Shown here: positions 51,385-60,432 of the stretch, piece by piece
Layout of the letters: the number at the start of each line of letters is the position of its first letter
Numbering within the stretch: the first letter of the stretch is position 1
Source of the DNA: RPQJ01 sp963754535
GTDB taxonomy: Bacteria > Pseudomonadota > Gammaproteobacteria > Steroidobacterales > Steroidobacteraceae
NCBI GenBank assembly: GCA_963754535.1
Contig: CAVWGG010000027.1
Span: 1 to 64,000, forward strand
Reading direction: 5' to 3'
DNA length: 64,000 nt
Notes under the pieces: generated by a model
Database searches by the model: none
What the model was told of the DNA's origin: nothing
Seen by the model: only the letters and a program-made list of their open reading frames with translations
Translations under genes and position numbers: made by a program

Positions 51385-52722
51385 ATGCGTCGGACGGATT
51401 TGTCCGAGCCCCACGGAGCGAGTGTGAACACGACAACCGCGCAATTGCCGCTGCCGGCCGATCATCCACTGCGGCTCGAACTGCACGAGGAAGTGCATGC
51501 GCGACCCTCGGAAGCACTGCAGGCACCCCTGCGGCTGACGTTCCTGGCGCTGGCCTCCGACCCATCGAGTCGCGAACGCGAATGGCAGCACGTGCGCGAG
51601 CTTGCAGCGCGATTCGGCGTCGACCTGCCGGCGCAGGGGCTGAACCACCTGAGCGCCGACCTCGGCCCGTTCCGCCTGAAGTTCGAACGACATTCGGAAT
51701 TCGCGCGTTACAAGTTCATCGTGCCCGGCTGCGGCGACTCACCGTTCGACCAACCCGCGCTCGACGCCGTACCGGCCGACTGGCTCGCTGCCCTGCCGGG
51801 CACCGTGATGGTCGCGGCACATGCGGCACTGGTCGCGGCGACGGACAACGACCCGACCAGCGACGCCCTGGCGACGAACCTGTTCGACGGCAACATCCTG
51901 GTCGGTTCACGCATTGCGGACGGCGCCGGCGATGCCTTCACCGATTTCCGCCTGTACGACGGCTGCAGCCGGTTCCTCGTGCGCAATCGCACGATGACTC
52001 CGCGCCAGGCCGGCCGCATGGTCCAGCGCCTGCTGGAGATCGAGACGTACCGGATGATGGCGCTGCTGGCGTTGCCCGTGGCACAGCAACTCACGCCCTA
52101 CCTGTCGGCGTCGGAGCGGGAACTTTCGCAGATCACCACGCTGCTGGCCGCATCGACTGAAACCGACGAGCCGCACCTCCTCGACCGGCTGACGCGACTC
52201 GAGGCCGGCATCGAAAGCCGCGAGTCGGAGAACGCCTACCGGTTTGCGGCGGCTGCGGCGTATTACGAACTGGTGCAGCGCCGCATCGACGAACTGCGCG
52301 AGCAACGCATCCAGGGCTTGCAGACGTTCCGCGAGTTCACGGAGCGCCGGCTCGCGCCCGCAATGAACACGTGCCGGGCCGCTGCGGAGCGACAGGAGTC
52401 GCTGTCACAGCGCGTGGCCCGGGCGACGCAACTGCTCTCGACGCGCGTGGACGTGACGCGCGAGAAGCAGAACCAGGCCGTGCTCGAATCGATGAACCGG
52501 CGCGCGGCGGCGCAATTGCGGCTGCAGCAGACCGTCGAGGGACTCTCGCTCGCGGCGATCACCTACTACATCGTCGGACTGGTGGGCTACGCAGCGAAAG
52601 GCGCGAAGGCCGCGGGGGTCGCCGTGAGCCCCGACCTCGCGATGGCCGTCAGCATTCCGTTGGTGCTTCTGCTCGGGCTCTTTGGCCTGCGCAAGGTGCG
52701 CAAGGCCATTGCAAGTCACTAG
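51385..52722 (+). CDS. DUF3422 membrane protein inside the photosynthesis cluster
   Basis: The 445-residue protein matches the DUF3422 family: HPLRLELHEEVHARPSEALQ at the N-terminus, long helical coiled segments in the middle (about 260-390) and two C-terminal membrane helices (LAAITYYIVGLVGYAA; AVSIPLVLLLGLFGLRKV). The family function is unknown. ATG 51385 and GTG 51424 are both plausible starts. It is divergent from crtB and convergent with bchO. It has no known role in photosynthesis, so its position may be chance or signal a link to membrane organisation. Confidence 0.85.
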   Translation: MRRTDLSEPHGASVNTTTAQLPLPADHPLRLELHEEVHARPSEALQAPLRLTFLALASDPSSREREWQHVRELAARFGVDLPAQGLNHLSADLGPFRLKFERHSEFARYKFIVPGCGDSPFDQPALDAVPADWLAALPGTVMVAAHAALVAATDNDPTSDALATNLFDGNILVGSRIADGAGDAFTDFRLYDGCSRFLVRNRTMTPRQAGRMVQRLLEIETYRMMALLALPVAQQLTPYLSASERELSQITTLLAASTETDEPHLLDRLTRLEAGIESRESENAYRFAAAAAYYELVQRRIDELREQRIQGLQTFREFTERRLAPAMNTCRAAAERQESLSQRVARATQLLSTRVDVTREKQNQAVLESMNRRAAAQLRLQQTVEGLSLAAITYYIVGLVGYAAKGAKAAGVAVSPDLAMAVSIPLVLLLGLFGLRKVRKAIASH

Positions 52723-53594
52723 AGCGCGGCGACGAACTCCGCGACTTCCCGCGCAACGGTTGCGGGTTGCTCCTCGTGCGCAAGGTGACCGAGCCCTGCC
52801 AGGCGCACGACTTTCGTCTGCGGCAGGACGCGTAGCACGCGCTCGGCTTCCGCCGGCGAAACGGTGCCGTCCTGCAGGCCCACGATCATCAGCAGCGGCA
52901 CGGACAGGCGCGGCAGGTCGCGCTGCAGTGCCCCGAGGTCCCAGCCGGCCATCATCTGCAGCGTGCCGGCCACGTGCGCGGGACTGCGAATGAGACGGCC
53001 GTAATACGCCAGTCCGTCCCGGTCGAGCGTCGAGCCCGTGCTGGCGACGAGGCGTCGCACGGCCGCGGGGTCCGCCGCACGCCACGCAAACAGACGCGCC
53101 GCAAGCGAGTTGACCGCAAGAAGCTTCGCCACGGGCGGAAAGATCGTTCCCGAGAGCCCGGGCAGCGGCAGCAACGCGCCATTGAGACTGACGATCGCGC
53201 GTGGCTCGAGCGTACCATCGAGCACCATGCGCGCCGCGATCGCCGCACCCGCGGAATGACCCACGGCCAGCTGCGGCTCGAGTCCGAGATGCTCGAGCAA
53301 GGCCTGCAGCTCACACGCGATGGCCGGCAATGACACGCTGCCCGCAGGCAGCGGCGCGGTAAAACCGTGCCCCGGCAGGTCCATGGCGACCACGCGATAC
53401 TGCTTTGCCAGGGCCTGCGCGAGGTCCCGCCAGGAATGCGTCGAGGCGCCCGTGCCATGGATGAGCAGCGCGGTTGCGCCGGGCCCAGGCGAGACCTGGA
53501 CGTGCCACCGCAGGCGACCCACGGTGACGAAGCGGCTCCACTCACGGTTCGGCCAGTCGCGACCGTCGACGTCCCATTGCAACCGGTCGCCCAT
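52719..53594 (-). CDS. bchO: BchO, Mg-chelatase-associated alpha/beta hydrolase
   Basis: The 291-residue protein is an alpha/beta hydrolase typical of BchO: WPNREWSRFVTVGRLRWHVQ at the start, ALLIHGTGASTHSWRDLAQ as the oxyanion region, VGHSAGAAIAARMVLDG with the nucleophile Ser, a late Asp in GLQDGTVSP and His in LGLGHLAHEE-like text (AGLGHLAHEEQP). Its substrate is unknown, but it nearly always sits with bchI and bchD. It starts 16 bases after bchD. Confidence 0.93.
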   Translation of the reverse strand: MGDRLQWDVDGRDWPNREWSRFVTVGRLRWHVQVSPGPGATALLIHGTGASTHSWRDLAQALAKQYRVVAMDLPGHGFTAPLPAGSVSLPAIACELQALLEHLGLEPQLAVGHSAGAAIAARMVLDGTLEPRAIVSLNGALLPLPGLSGTIFPPVAKLLAVNSLAARLFAWRAADPAAVRRLVASTGSTLDRDGLAYYGRLIRSPAHVAGTLQMMAGWDLGALQRDLPRLSVPLLMIVGLQDGTVSPAEAERVLRVLPQTKVVRLAGLGHLAHEEQPATVAREVAEFVAAL

Positions 53595-53610
53595 GCACGT
53601 ACCGACCCGC

Positions 53611-55416
53611 TCAGTCGCGGGTCGCGGCCCGGATGGCGTTGTCGAGATCCCTCGAGCGCGCATGCGGCAACGGCAGGTACCTTGCACCCATCGCCACGGC
53701 CACCTGCTCTGCCAGGGGCTGCGCACGTGGGGCCGTGTCGACGACGATTGCACCCAGACCCGCGGCACGAATGCACCGGGCGGCCGCCAGCGACTGCGAT
53801 TCCGCCACGGCACGATCAGGCCGCCCTTCGCGCGTGACGTTGGCGCGACCATCCGTGAGAAAAACGAGCACCGGCGTGTCGCCCTGTCGACGCGTTGCAT
53901 CGGCCAGCGCGAGCGCCGCTTCGATGCCCGACGCCAGCGGAGTGCCGCCGCCGCCGGGCAGCCCCGCCAGGCAACGCTTGGCTCGCACGAGCGAGCGCGT
54001 GGGCGGCAGGATGAGTTCGGCGGCGCGGCCGCGGAACGCGAGCAAGGCGACTCGATCGCGTCGCACGTAGCACTCGGCGAGCAGCAATTCGACCGCGCCC
54101 TTGGCCTCACCGAGTCGATGCAACGCAGCGGAACCGGAGGCATCGACGACGAAAATCGTCGTGGTCCGCGCGTGCCGGCGATAGCGCTGCACCCGGAAAT
54201 CCTCGGGACGCACTTCGACGCGGGGCGCCTTCGAGGCACGATGGCCAGCGGCCGCTGCGCGCAGGCGCCGACGCACCGGTTGCCACGGGGCGGCCGCCCG
54301 CAGCGTCTCGATGATGTTCAGCCTCGCGCCGCGTCGCGGCTCACCGCGCACGACACCGGCGGGCCTGCCGCGCGCCCCGCCCTTCTGTTCCTGGCCCGCG
54401 CGCCCTGCGCTGGTGCCGCGCGACTGGATTGCTGCCGCGATCTGCAACCGCGCGAGCAACCCCGGTGGAATCGCCGCAGCGGCGGCCGCGAGCACGACGT
54501 CTTCGAGCGGGCGATCCTCGGCGCTAGGTTGCTGCTCCGCGCCTTCCATCGGTGGCTCCGGCGGCGCCTCGGATTCGGGCGGCGGGATGTCATCGGCCGG
54601 CGCCGGCGGCAAACGTGTCGCCCTCGGTGCGAGCACCAGCCTGGCCGCGGCAGCTGCATGCGCTTCCGTGACCACGTCACTGCCATCGAGCGCCGCGATG
54701 CCGCGGGCGGCCTTCCCCGCGAACAGCGACGCCCGCATCGAGGTGACGCCCAACGCCAGCGCCGTCGAACACAGCGCTTCGACGCAGGCATCGTCGATGG
54801 TGACGTCCGGCAACAGGTCGCGCGCCGCTGCCACGGCCCCAGGATCGGCCGTCGCTGCGAACGTGTCGCGCAGCGCGACGTGATCGAGTTCGAGGAGGTA
54901 GGCGAGCCGTTCGAGCAACACGGCCGACGGCCGCTCGTCGTCAGCCGCGCCTTCGTCGAGTGCCGCGACCACGAACCGCGAAGGCGTCCGCGTCGTCACG
55001 CCGTCGCGCTCGACCAGGACTTCGCCGGATTCACTCGCCGTGGCGAGCCTCGCCGCGACCAGCGACGTCATGCGTTCCGCGCCGGCGACGATGACCAGGC
55101 CGCCATCCGCCAGCGCGAGCAATCCCTTCTCGGAGATCGGGCGGCCGGCGCGCAAGGTTGCCACGAGGTCGAGTCCGCCAAGTAGCCGGTCGTCGTGCAC
55201 ATGCGTGGGGACCCGCCTGACAGGGGCACCGTCAGGCAGCAGTGACTTGAGCAACGAGAGCCACTCGTCGCGCACGGGCCCGGCGCCGGCGCGGATCGAA
55301 GCGCCGCCGCAGGAAGGATCGACGGCGCACAAGGCCGCCACGAGCGTCGCATCGGCCCAGGCGTTTGCGACAGGCGGCGCTGCGGAAGACCCTGGGGGCG
55401 ACCCGGCCGCGGTCAT
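53611..55416 (-). CDS. bchD: BchD, magnesium chelatase subunit D
   Basis: The 601-residue subunit forms a two-ring AAA+ complex with BchI. The N-terminal AAA-like domain lacks an intact Walker A, as usual. An acidic Pro-rich linker (around PPPESEAPPEPPMEGAEQQP) follows. The C-terminal von Willebrand A domain has the metal-site motif VVDASGSAALHR at about residue 420. The ATG overlaps the bchI stop (ATGA). Confidence 0.95.
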   Translation of the reverse strand: MTAAGSPPGSSAAPPVANAWADATLVAALCAVDPSCGGASIRAGAGPVRDEWLSLLKSLLPDGAPVRRVPTHVHDDRLLGGLDLVATLRAGRPISEKGLLALADGGLVIVAGAERMTSLVAARLATASESGEVLVERDGVTTRTPSRFVVAALDEGAADDERPSAVLLERLAYLLELDHVALRDTFAATADPGAVAAARDLLPDVTIDDACVEALCSTALALGVTSMRASLFAGKAARGIAALDGSDVVTEAHAAAAARLVLAPRATRLPPAPADDIPPPESEAPPEPPMEGAEQQPSAEDRPLEDVVLAAAAAAIPPGLLARLQIAAAIQSRGTSAGRAGQEQKGGARGRPAGVVRGEPRRGARLNIIETLRAAAPWQPVRRRLRAAAAGHRASKAPRVEVRPEDFRVQRYRRHARTTTIFVVDASGSAALHRLGEAKGAVELLLAECYVRRDRVALLAFRGRAAELILPPTRSLVRAKRCLAGLPGGGGTPLASGIEAALALADATRRQGDTPVLVFLTDGRANVTREGRPDRAVAESQSLAAARCIRAAGLGAIVVDTAPRAQPLAEQVAVAMGARYLPLPHARSRDLDNAIRAATRD

Positions 55417-56435
55417 GTCCCGAACAGTTCGCCGATGGCGCGCTCGACACGCACGGTCGATCCGGCATCATCAAGCGGGTCGCGACGCAGGCGATGTCGC
55501 AGTGCCGACGGCGCAATACGACGGAGGTACGCATCGTCGACGACGCCCGCGCCCTCGAAACTCGCAAGCGCACGTGCCGCACGCATCAGCGTGAGCTCAC
55601 CGCGCAGCCCTGCCGTCCCGAGCGCCATGCAGAGCTGCGCAGCGCGTTCGAGCGCGGCATCAGGCACGTCAACCGAATCGAGGGCCGCGCGCGCCTTCAG
55701 GATGCGCTTGCGGATCTTGTTGTCCTCGCGCCGCCACTTCTCGACGTAAGCCGCGGGATCGCGCTCGAACTCGTCACGCCGCCGCACGACCAGGACTCGC
55801 GTGGCCAGGTCTTCCGGTGTGCGCACTTCGACCGACAGCCCGAAGCGGTCGAGCAACTGGGGCCGCAGGTCACCCTCCTCCGGGTTGCCACTGCCCACGA
55901 GCACGAATCGCGCCGGATGGCGGATGCTGAGGCCTTCGCGCTCGACCACGTTCTCGCCGGAAGCGGCTACGTCGAGCAGCAAGTCGACCAGGTGGTCTTC
56001 GAGCAGGTTCACCTCGTCGATGTAGAGAAACCCGCGATGGGCCCGTGCCAGCAGTCCAGGTTCGAAGGATTTTTCGCCTTGCGTCAGCGCACGTTCCAGG
56101 TCGAGGGCGCCGACGACACGGTCTTCAGTGGCGCCGAGCGGCATGTCGACCACGGGAACGGGAGCCAGGCGGGTCCTGGCCAGCGCAGCTGCTCCGCGGG
56201 CACGGCACTCTTCGCAGAGTTCGGCCGCCTCGGGATCGCAACCATAACGGCAGCCCGCCACGACCCGCATCTTCGGCAGCAGCGCCGCAAGCGCACGCAC
56301 CGCGGTGGACTTGCCGGTGCCGCGGTCGCCGAACACCAGCACCCCGCCGATACCGGGGTCCACGGCTGCGACGAGCAGCGCCAGCTTCATTTCATCCTGG
56401 CCGACGATCGCACTGAATGGAAACGGAACCGGCAT
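55413..56435 (-). CDS. bchI: BchI, magnesium chelatase ATPase subunit I
   Basis: The 340-residue AAA+ ATPase drives Mg2+ insertion. Walker A is GDRGTGKST (36-44), Walker B is GFLYIDEVNLLEDH, and PARFVLVGSGNPEEGDLRPQ is the sensor-1 and arginine-finger region typical of BchI/ChlI. Several N-terminal Cys (residues around YGCDPEAAELCEECRA) match the conserved regulatory or structural cysteines. It heads bchI-bchD-bchO and is divergent from crtI across 163 bases where I see no convincing PpsR site. Confidence 0.96.
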   Translation of the reverse strand: MPVPFPFSAIVGQDEMKLALLVAAVDPGIGGVLVFGDRGTGKSTAVRALAALLPKMRVVAGCRYGCDPEAAELCEECRARGAAALARTRLAPVPVVDMPLGATEDRVVGALDLERALTQGEKSFEPGLLARAHRGFLYIDEVNLLEDHLVDLLLDVAASGENVVEREGLSIRHPARFVLVGSGNPEEGDLRPQLLDRFGLSVEVRTPEDLATRVLVVRRRDEFERDPAAYVEKWRREDNKIRKRILKARAALDSVDVPDAALERAAQLCMALGTAGLRGELTLMRAARALASFEGAGVVDDAYLRRIAPSALRHRLRRDPLDDAGSTVRVERAIGELFGT

Positions 56436-56598
56436 GCGGAGTCATTCCTCGGTCTCGCGGGACGGGGCAGTTTGCTTGAGACTGCGAAATTTGCATAGGC
56501 GACGACTCCGCCGGCCCTGCCATCGCGAAACAGTACGCGCCATCGTGCACATCCGAGCGTAGGCGGACACGCCGCAACTACCCTAAGATCGTCAGCCC

Positions 56599-58152
56599 AT
56601 GAACACCTCGACCCTGGAACTGGCCTCTGTCCATCACGCTCCCGCAGCGGCCGACAATCGCCCGCACGTGGTCGTCATCGGGGCCGGCGTGGGCGGGCTC
56701 GCGGCGGCCATTCGCCTCGGCGCCAAGGGCTATCGCATCACCGTGGTCGATCGGCTCGATGCCCCGGGTGGCCGTGCCTACACGTACCACCAGGACGGGT
56801 TCACGTTCGACGCGGGCCCGACGATCATCACGGCGCCCTACATGTTCGAGGAGCTGTGGACGCTCTGCGGCCAGCGCATGGCGGATCACGTCGAGCTGCG
56901 GCCGTCCGATCCGTATTACCGCATCAATTTCGACGACGGCGAGCACTTCACCTACTCGGGCGACCACGACGCGATGCGCAGGGAGGTCGCGCGGATCGCA
57001 CCGGACGACGTCGAAGGCTACGACTGCTACCTGCAAGTCAGCGCCGACATCTACAAGGTCGCCTTCGAGGAACTGGCCGACAAGCCGTTTCACAGCATGA
57101 TGTTCACGCTGCGCGAGGCGGCGGAACTGGTCCGGCTGCAGGGGTTTCGCTCGGTTTACTCGAGGGTCAGCGAGTTCTTCCGCAACGAGCACCTGCGGAC
57201 TGTCTTCAGTTTTCACCCGCTGCTGATCGGCGGCAATCCGTTCACGGCCACCTCCTACTACTGCCTGATCGCGCACCTCGAGAGCAAATTCGGCGTGCAC
57301 TACGCGGTCGGCGGCACCGGCGCGCTGGTGCGCGGCATGGTCGGGCTGATCGAAGACACGGGTGGCAAGGTGCGCTGCAATGCGGACGTCGATCGCATCG
57401 TCGTTCGCGACGGCCGTGCCGCGGGCGTCGTGCTCGCCGACGGCGAAGAAATTGCGGCGGACCTCGTCGTCTCGAACGCCGAACCCGCATGGACCTACGG
57501 CAAGCTGCTGCGCGATCACCCGCGCCGGCGCTGGACCGATCGCAAGCTGGCGCGCGCGCGACATTCGATGGGGCTCGTCGTCTGGTATTTCGGCACCAAC
57601 CGCCGGTTCGACGGCGTCCTGCACCACAACATGATCATGGGCCCGCGCTACAAGGGCCTGCTCGACGACATCTTCCACAGGCACGTTCTGGCCGACGACT
57701 GCAGCCTGTACCTGCATCGCCCGACGGCGAGCGACCCCTCGCTGGCGCCCCCGGGTTGCGATGCGTTCTATGTGCTGGCGCCGGTGCCCAACCTGACGAG
57801 CGGGACGAACTGGGCCGAGCAGGCAGAACCCTACCGCGCCAGGATCCAGCGGCGGCTCGAACAGACGCTGCTGCCGGGCCTCGGCGAGACCATCGTTACG
57901 TCCCACGTGCTGACGCCGCAGGATTTTCGCGACCGCTACCTGTCGCTGTACGGGGCGGGATTTGCGATGGAGCCGCGACTGCTGCAGAGCGCATGGTTCC
58001 GGCCGCACAACCGCAGCGAGGAAGTCGAAGGACTGTACCTCGTCGGCGCCGGCACGCACCCGGGCGCCGGCCTGCCGGGCGTGGTCTCGTCGGCCAGCGT
58101 CGTCGATTCGCTCGTGCCGCACGCGTCGGAGTTCGTGCGCAGTCGGCGCTGA
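56599..58152 (+). CDS. crtI: CrtI, phytoene desaturase
   Basis: The 517-residue FAD enzyme introduces three or four double bonds into phytoene, giving neurosporene or lycopene. PHVVVIGAGVGGLAAAIRLG is the dinucleotide fold near the N-terminus, DGFTFDAGPTIIT the substrate-entry motif, and LYLVGAGTHPGAGLPGVVSS the C-terminal FAD motif with a Gly-rich signature. Membrane association is expected. It is alone on its strand, convergent with crtD. Confidence 0.95.
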   Translation: MNTSTLELASVHHAPAAADNRPHVVVIGAGVGGLAAAIRLGAKGYRITVVDRLDAPGGRAYTYHQDGFTFDAGPTIITAPYMFEELWTLCGQRMADHVELRPSDPYYRINFDDGEHFTYSGDHDAMRREVARIAPDDVEGYDCYLQVSADIYKVAFEELADKPFHSMMFTLREAAELVRLQGFRSVYSRVSEFFRNEHLRTVFSFHPLLIGGNPFTATSYYCLIAHLESKFGVHYAVGGTGALVRGMVGLIEDTGGKVRCNADVDRIVVRDGRAAGVVLADGEEIAADLVVSNAEPAWTYGKLLRDHPRRRWTDRKLARARHSMGLVVWYFGTNRRFDGVLHHNMIMGPRYKGLLDDIFHRHVLADDCSLYLHRPTASDPSLAPPGCDAFYVLAPVPNLTSGTNWAEQAEPYRARIQRRLEQTLLPGLGETIVTSHVLTPQDFRDRYLSLYGAGFAMEPRLLQSAWFRPHNRSEEVEGLYLVGAGTHPGAGLPGVVSSASVVDSLVPHASEFVRSRR

Positions 58153-58181
58153 CGACCGAGACCAGTCGAACAGGCGCTGGA

Positions 58182-59669
58182 TCAGCGCTGCAGTTCCAGG
58201 TCCTGCGCGACGCTTTCAGCAGCACGCCTGCCCGAAAGCGCGGCCATCGGCACACCCGGCCCCGGGTGCACCGAGCCTCCGGCGAGGTACAGCCCCGGCA
58301 CGCGGCTGCGTGATCCCGGCCGCGCGAACGTCGCGAACGGGCCGTGCGTCGCGCGTCCATAGAGCGCCCCCCCCGTGGCGGGAAACAACTCGTCGAACCC
58401 CGACGGATCCGTCACGACCGCGCGCGTCCCGCGCTCGATTTCCAGGCCACACTGCGACATCAGGTCGAAGGTTCGTCGCTCGATGTCGGCGAGCGCGTCC
58501 GCCGCGATCGGCGCGACGTCGCCGTCGGCCGGCGCGTTGACCAGCACCAGCAGCCGCTCGGGTCGATCGATGACGTCGTCGCCGGCGCGGTCCTGCGCGC
58601 AGACGTAGACGGTCGGCGCCTCGGTAACAATGCGTCGGCCGAAGATCGATTCAAACTCGCGCCGGTAATCCTCGGCAAAGAAGACGTTGTGATGCACGAG
58701 GGAGAAGCCCCGGGTCCTCGCCTGCAGGCACCACGTGATCGCCGAGAGCGAGCGCGCCTCGCGCTTCACGACGGGCACTGCTTTGGCGACGGGCGGGCCC
58801 AGCTTGCCGGCAGCCAGCGCGCCGCAATCGCCGTTGAAGACGACTGCATCCGCGTCGATGCGCTCACCGCTGACGAGCACTACTCCGGCCGCCCGGCCGT
58901 CGTTCACGATGATTTCCTCGACGTGCGCTCCGTGGCGCAGTTCCGCGCCTTGCCGTTCTGCCACGCCAGCCAGCGCGCGCGCGACTTCGTGCATGCCGCC
59001 CCGGACGAGCCAGACGCCGTCCTGCTCGACGTGGGCGACGAGCATCAGCGTTGCCGGCGCGCTGAGCGGCGACGAGCCGCAATACGTCGCGTAGCGGCCG
59101 AACAACTGCCGCAGGCGCGGGTCACGGAAAAATTCACCGAGGGCCGGCCACATCCGATGCCACGGTCGCATGCTGAGCAGCTCGTCGATGCGCCCGAGCC
59201 CGACGCGTCGCGTGAGTTCGAACGGTGAAGGTCGGTGCCCGTCGATGAAGGGCCGCTCGAGCGTCCGGTAGATCTGCCGGCTGCGCGCACAGAAGCGACG
59301 GTACCCCTCAGCCTCGGTCGCACCCGCGAACTCGGCAATCGCGGCGGCGGATCGATCGATATCGGCGTGCAGGTCGAGCCGACCGCCGTCGCGCCAGGCA
59401 TGGCGGGCGAGGATGTCCGCGGGCAGCAGCTCCAGCAGGTCCTCGAGCCGGATCCCTGCATCGCGCAGCAGCCCGTCGAACACCCAGCGCATCGTGAAAA
59501 CGGTGGGGCCGCCGTCGATGCCCGCACCGTCGACCTGGACTTGCCGCATCTTGCCGCCCGGGGCCGCAGCCCGCTCCACGACAGTGACGGCCGCGCCTCG
59601 ACGCGCGAGATCGATGGCCGCGGCCAGGCCGCCCATCCCGGCTCCGACGATGACAACACGACGACGCAT
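58182..59669 (-). CDS. crtD: CrtD, hydroxyneurosporene/methoxyneurosporene desaturase
   Basis: The 495-residue CrtI-like oxidoreductase adds the 3,4 double bond to 1-hydroxy carotenoids. RRRVVIVGAGMGGLAAAIDL is the FAD fold, GAGIDGGPTVFTMRWVFDGL distinguishes CrtD from CrtI, and LYLAGGSVHPGPGVPMAALS is the C-terminal motif. Paralogy with CrtI is clear, but the start and the middle domain assign it to CrtD. I start it at 59669; the frame is open to 59864. With CrtC and CrtF it completes a spirilloxanthin-type set, and it is the last photosynthesis gene at this end. Confidence 0.93.
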   Translation of the reverse strand: MRRRVVIVGAGMGGLAAAIDLARRGAAVTVVERAAAPGGKMRQVQVDGAGIDGGPTVFTMRWVFDGLLRDAGIRLEDLLELLPADILARHAWRDGGRLDLHADIDRSAAAIAEFAGATEAEGYRRFCARSRQIYRTLERPFIDGHRPSPFELTRRVGLGRIDELLSMRPWHRMWPALGEFFRDPRLRQLFGRYATYCGSSPLSAPATLMLVAHVEQDGVWLVRGGMHEVARALAGVAERQGAELRHGAHVEEIIVNDGRAAGVVLVSGERIDADAVVFNGDCGALAAGKLGPPVAKAVPVVKREARSLSAITWCLQARTRGFSLVHHNVFFAEDYRREFESIFGRRIVTEAPTVYVCAQDRAGDDVIDRPERLLVLVNAPADGDVAPIAADALADIERRTFDLMSQCGLEIERGTRAVVTDPSGFDELFPATGGALYGRATHGPFATFARPGSRSRVPGLYLAGGSVHPGPGVPMAALSGRRAAESVAQDLELQR

Positions 59670-59680
59670 ACGGCGCGGCG

Positions 59681-60412
59681 TCAGGAGGCGAGTTGCGCCG
59701 CCATCAGCGGCATCAGTGTCTGCAGCGCCTTGACCGGCCGCACCATGACCTTGAAGCGCGAGATCCGCCCATCTGCGTTCCACTCGATCATGTCGATGCC
59801 GTCCACTTCGATTTCGCCAAGCATCGTCTTGAACTCGAGCACCGCAGAGCGCTCGCCGTGCCATTCACCCACGTAGTGGAAGCTGTCGTTCATCAGGACG
59901 ACGCTCGCTGCGGCGAGGTACTTGTGCGTGATCGCCTTGCCCTTCTGCGGCGTGTGCACGGCCGGGGATTCGAAGACGGCATCGTCGGCGAGCAGGTCGT
60001 CGAGATCGGCGATGTCGCGCGTAGCGACGACGCGATGCCAGCGCTCGAGCGCCGTGGGTTTCGAACTCTTCCGCACCACGCAGAACCGCTGACCCGTGGG
60101 CGCTTCCATGACCCACCACGTGTGCACCTGCGCCACCCGCCTGGCCCCGAGCCCTTCGAGCCGCACCACCTCCGCCTCGACGTCGGTCGACTCGATGTCC
60201 AGGTGGACGCGACTCGGGTGCGTGACCGTCTGCACCTCGATGTGCAGGCGGCCCTCGGGGTCGACGAGCCGCATGTACTTGCTGCCTTCCTCGGCCGGCA
60301 GCTCCCTGATGTCCATGCGCAAGGCTGCACCCCAGAACGCCGCGGCGGCCGCGAGGTCCGGCACGTTGCAGTCGATGATGAATCCTGCCAATCGACTCTG
60401 GTGCACTGTCAT
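59681..60412 (-). CDS. VOC-domain/SnoaL-like fusion protein
   Basis: The 243-residue protein appears to join two folds. Residues 1-118 look like a vicinal-oxygen-chelate (glyoxalase/bleomycin-resistance) domain: LAGFIIDCNVPDLAAAAAFW, RLHIEVQTVTHPSRVHLDIE and APTGQRFCVVRK. Residues 122-243 look like a SnoaL/NTF2-like domain: LERWHRVVATRDIADLDDLL, DDAVFESPAVHTPQKGKA and EVDGIDMIEWNADGRISRFK. The role is unknown. It ends 12 bases from the crtD start on the same strand, so it could be co-transcribed with crtD. Confidence 0.75.
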   Translation of the reverse strand: MTVHQSRLAGFIIDCNVPDLAAAAAFWGAALRMDIRELPAEEGSKYMRLVDPEGRLHIEVQTVTHPSRVHLDIESTDVEAEVVRLEGLGARRVAQVHTWWVMEAPTGQRFCVVRKSSKPTALERWHRVVATRDIADLDDLLADDAVFESPAVHTPQKGKAITHKYLAAASVVLMNDSFHYVGEWHGERSAVLEFKTMLGEIEVDGIDMIEWNADGRISRFKVMVRPVKALQTLMPLMAAQLAS

Positions 60413-60432
60413 TTCTCCTGTCGCTTGGGCCG

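Noticed and set aside
56436..56598. PpsR site or strong promoter between bchI and crtI
   Set aside because: No TGT-N12-ACA or one-mismatch version with suitable -35/-10 was convincing; the region otherwise shows nothing.
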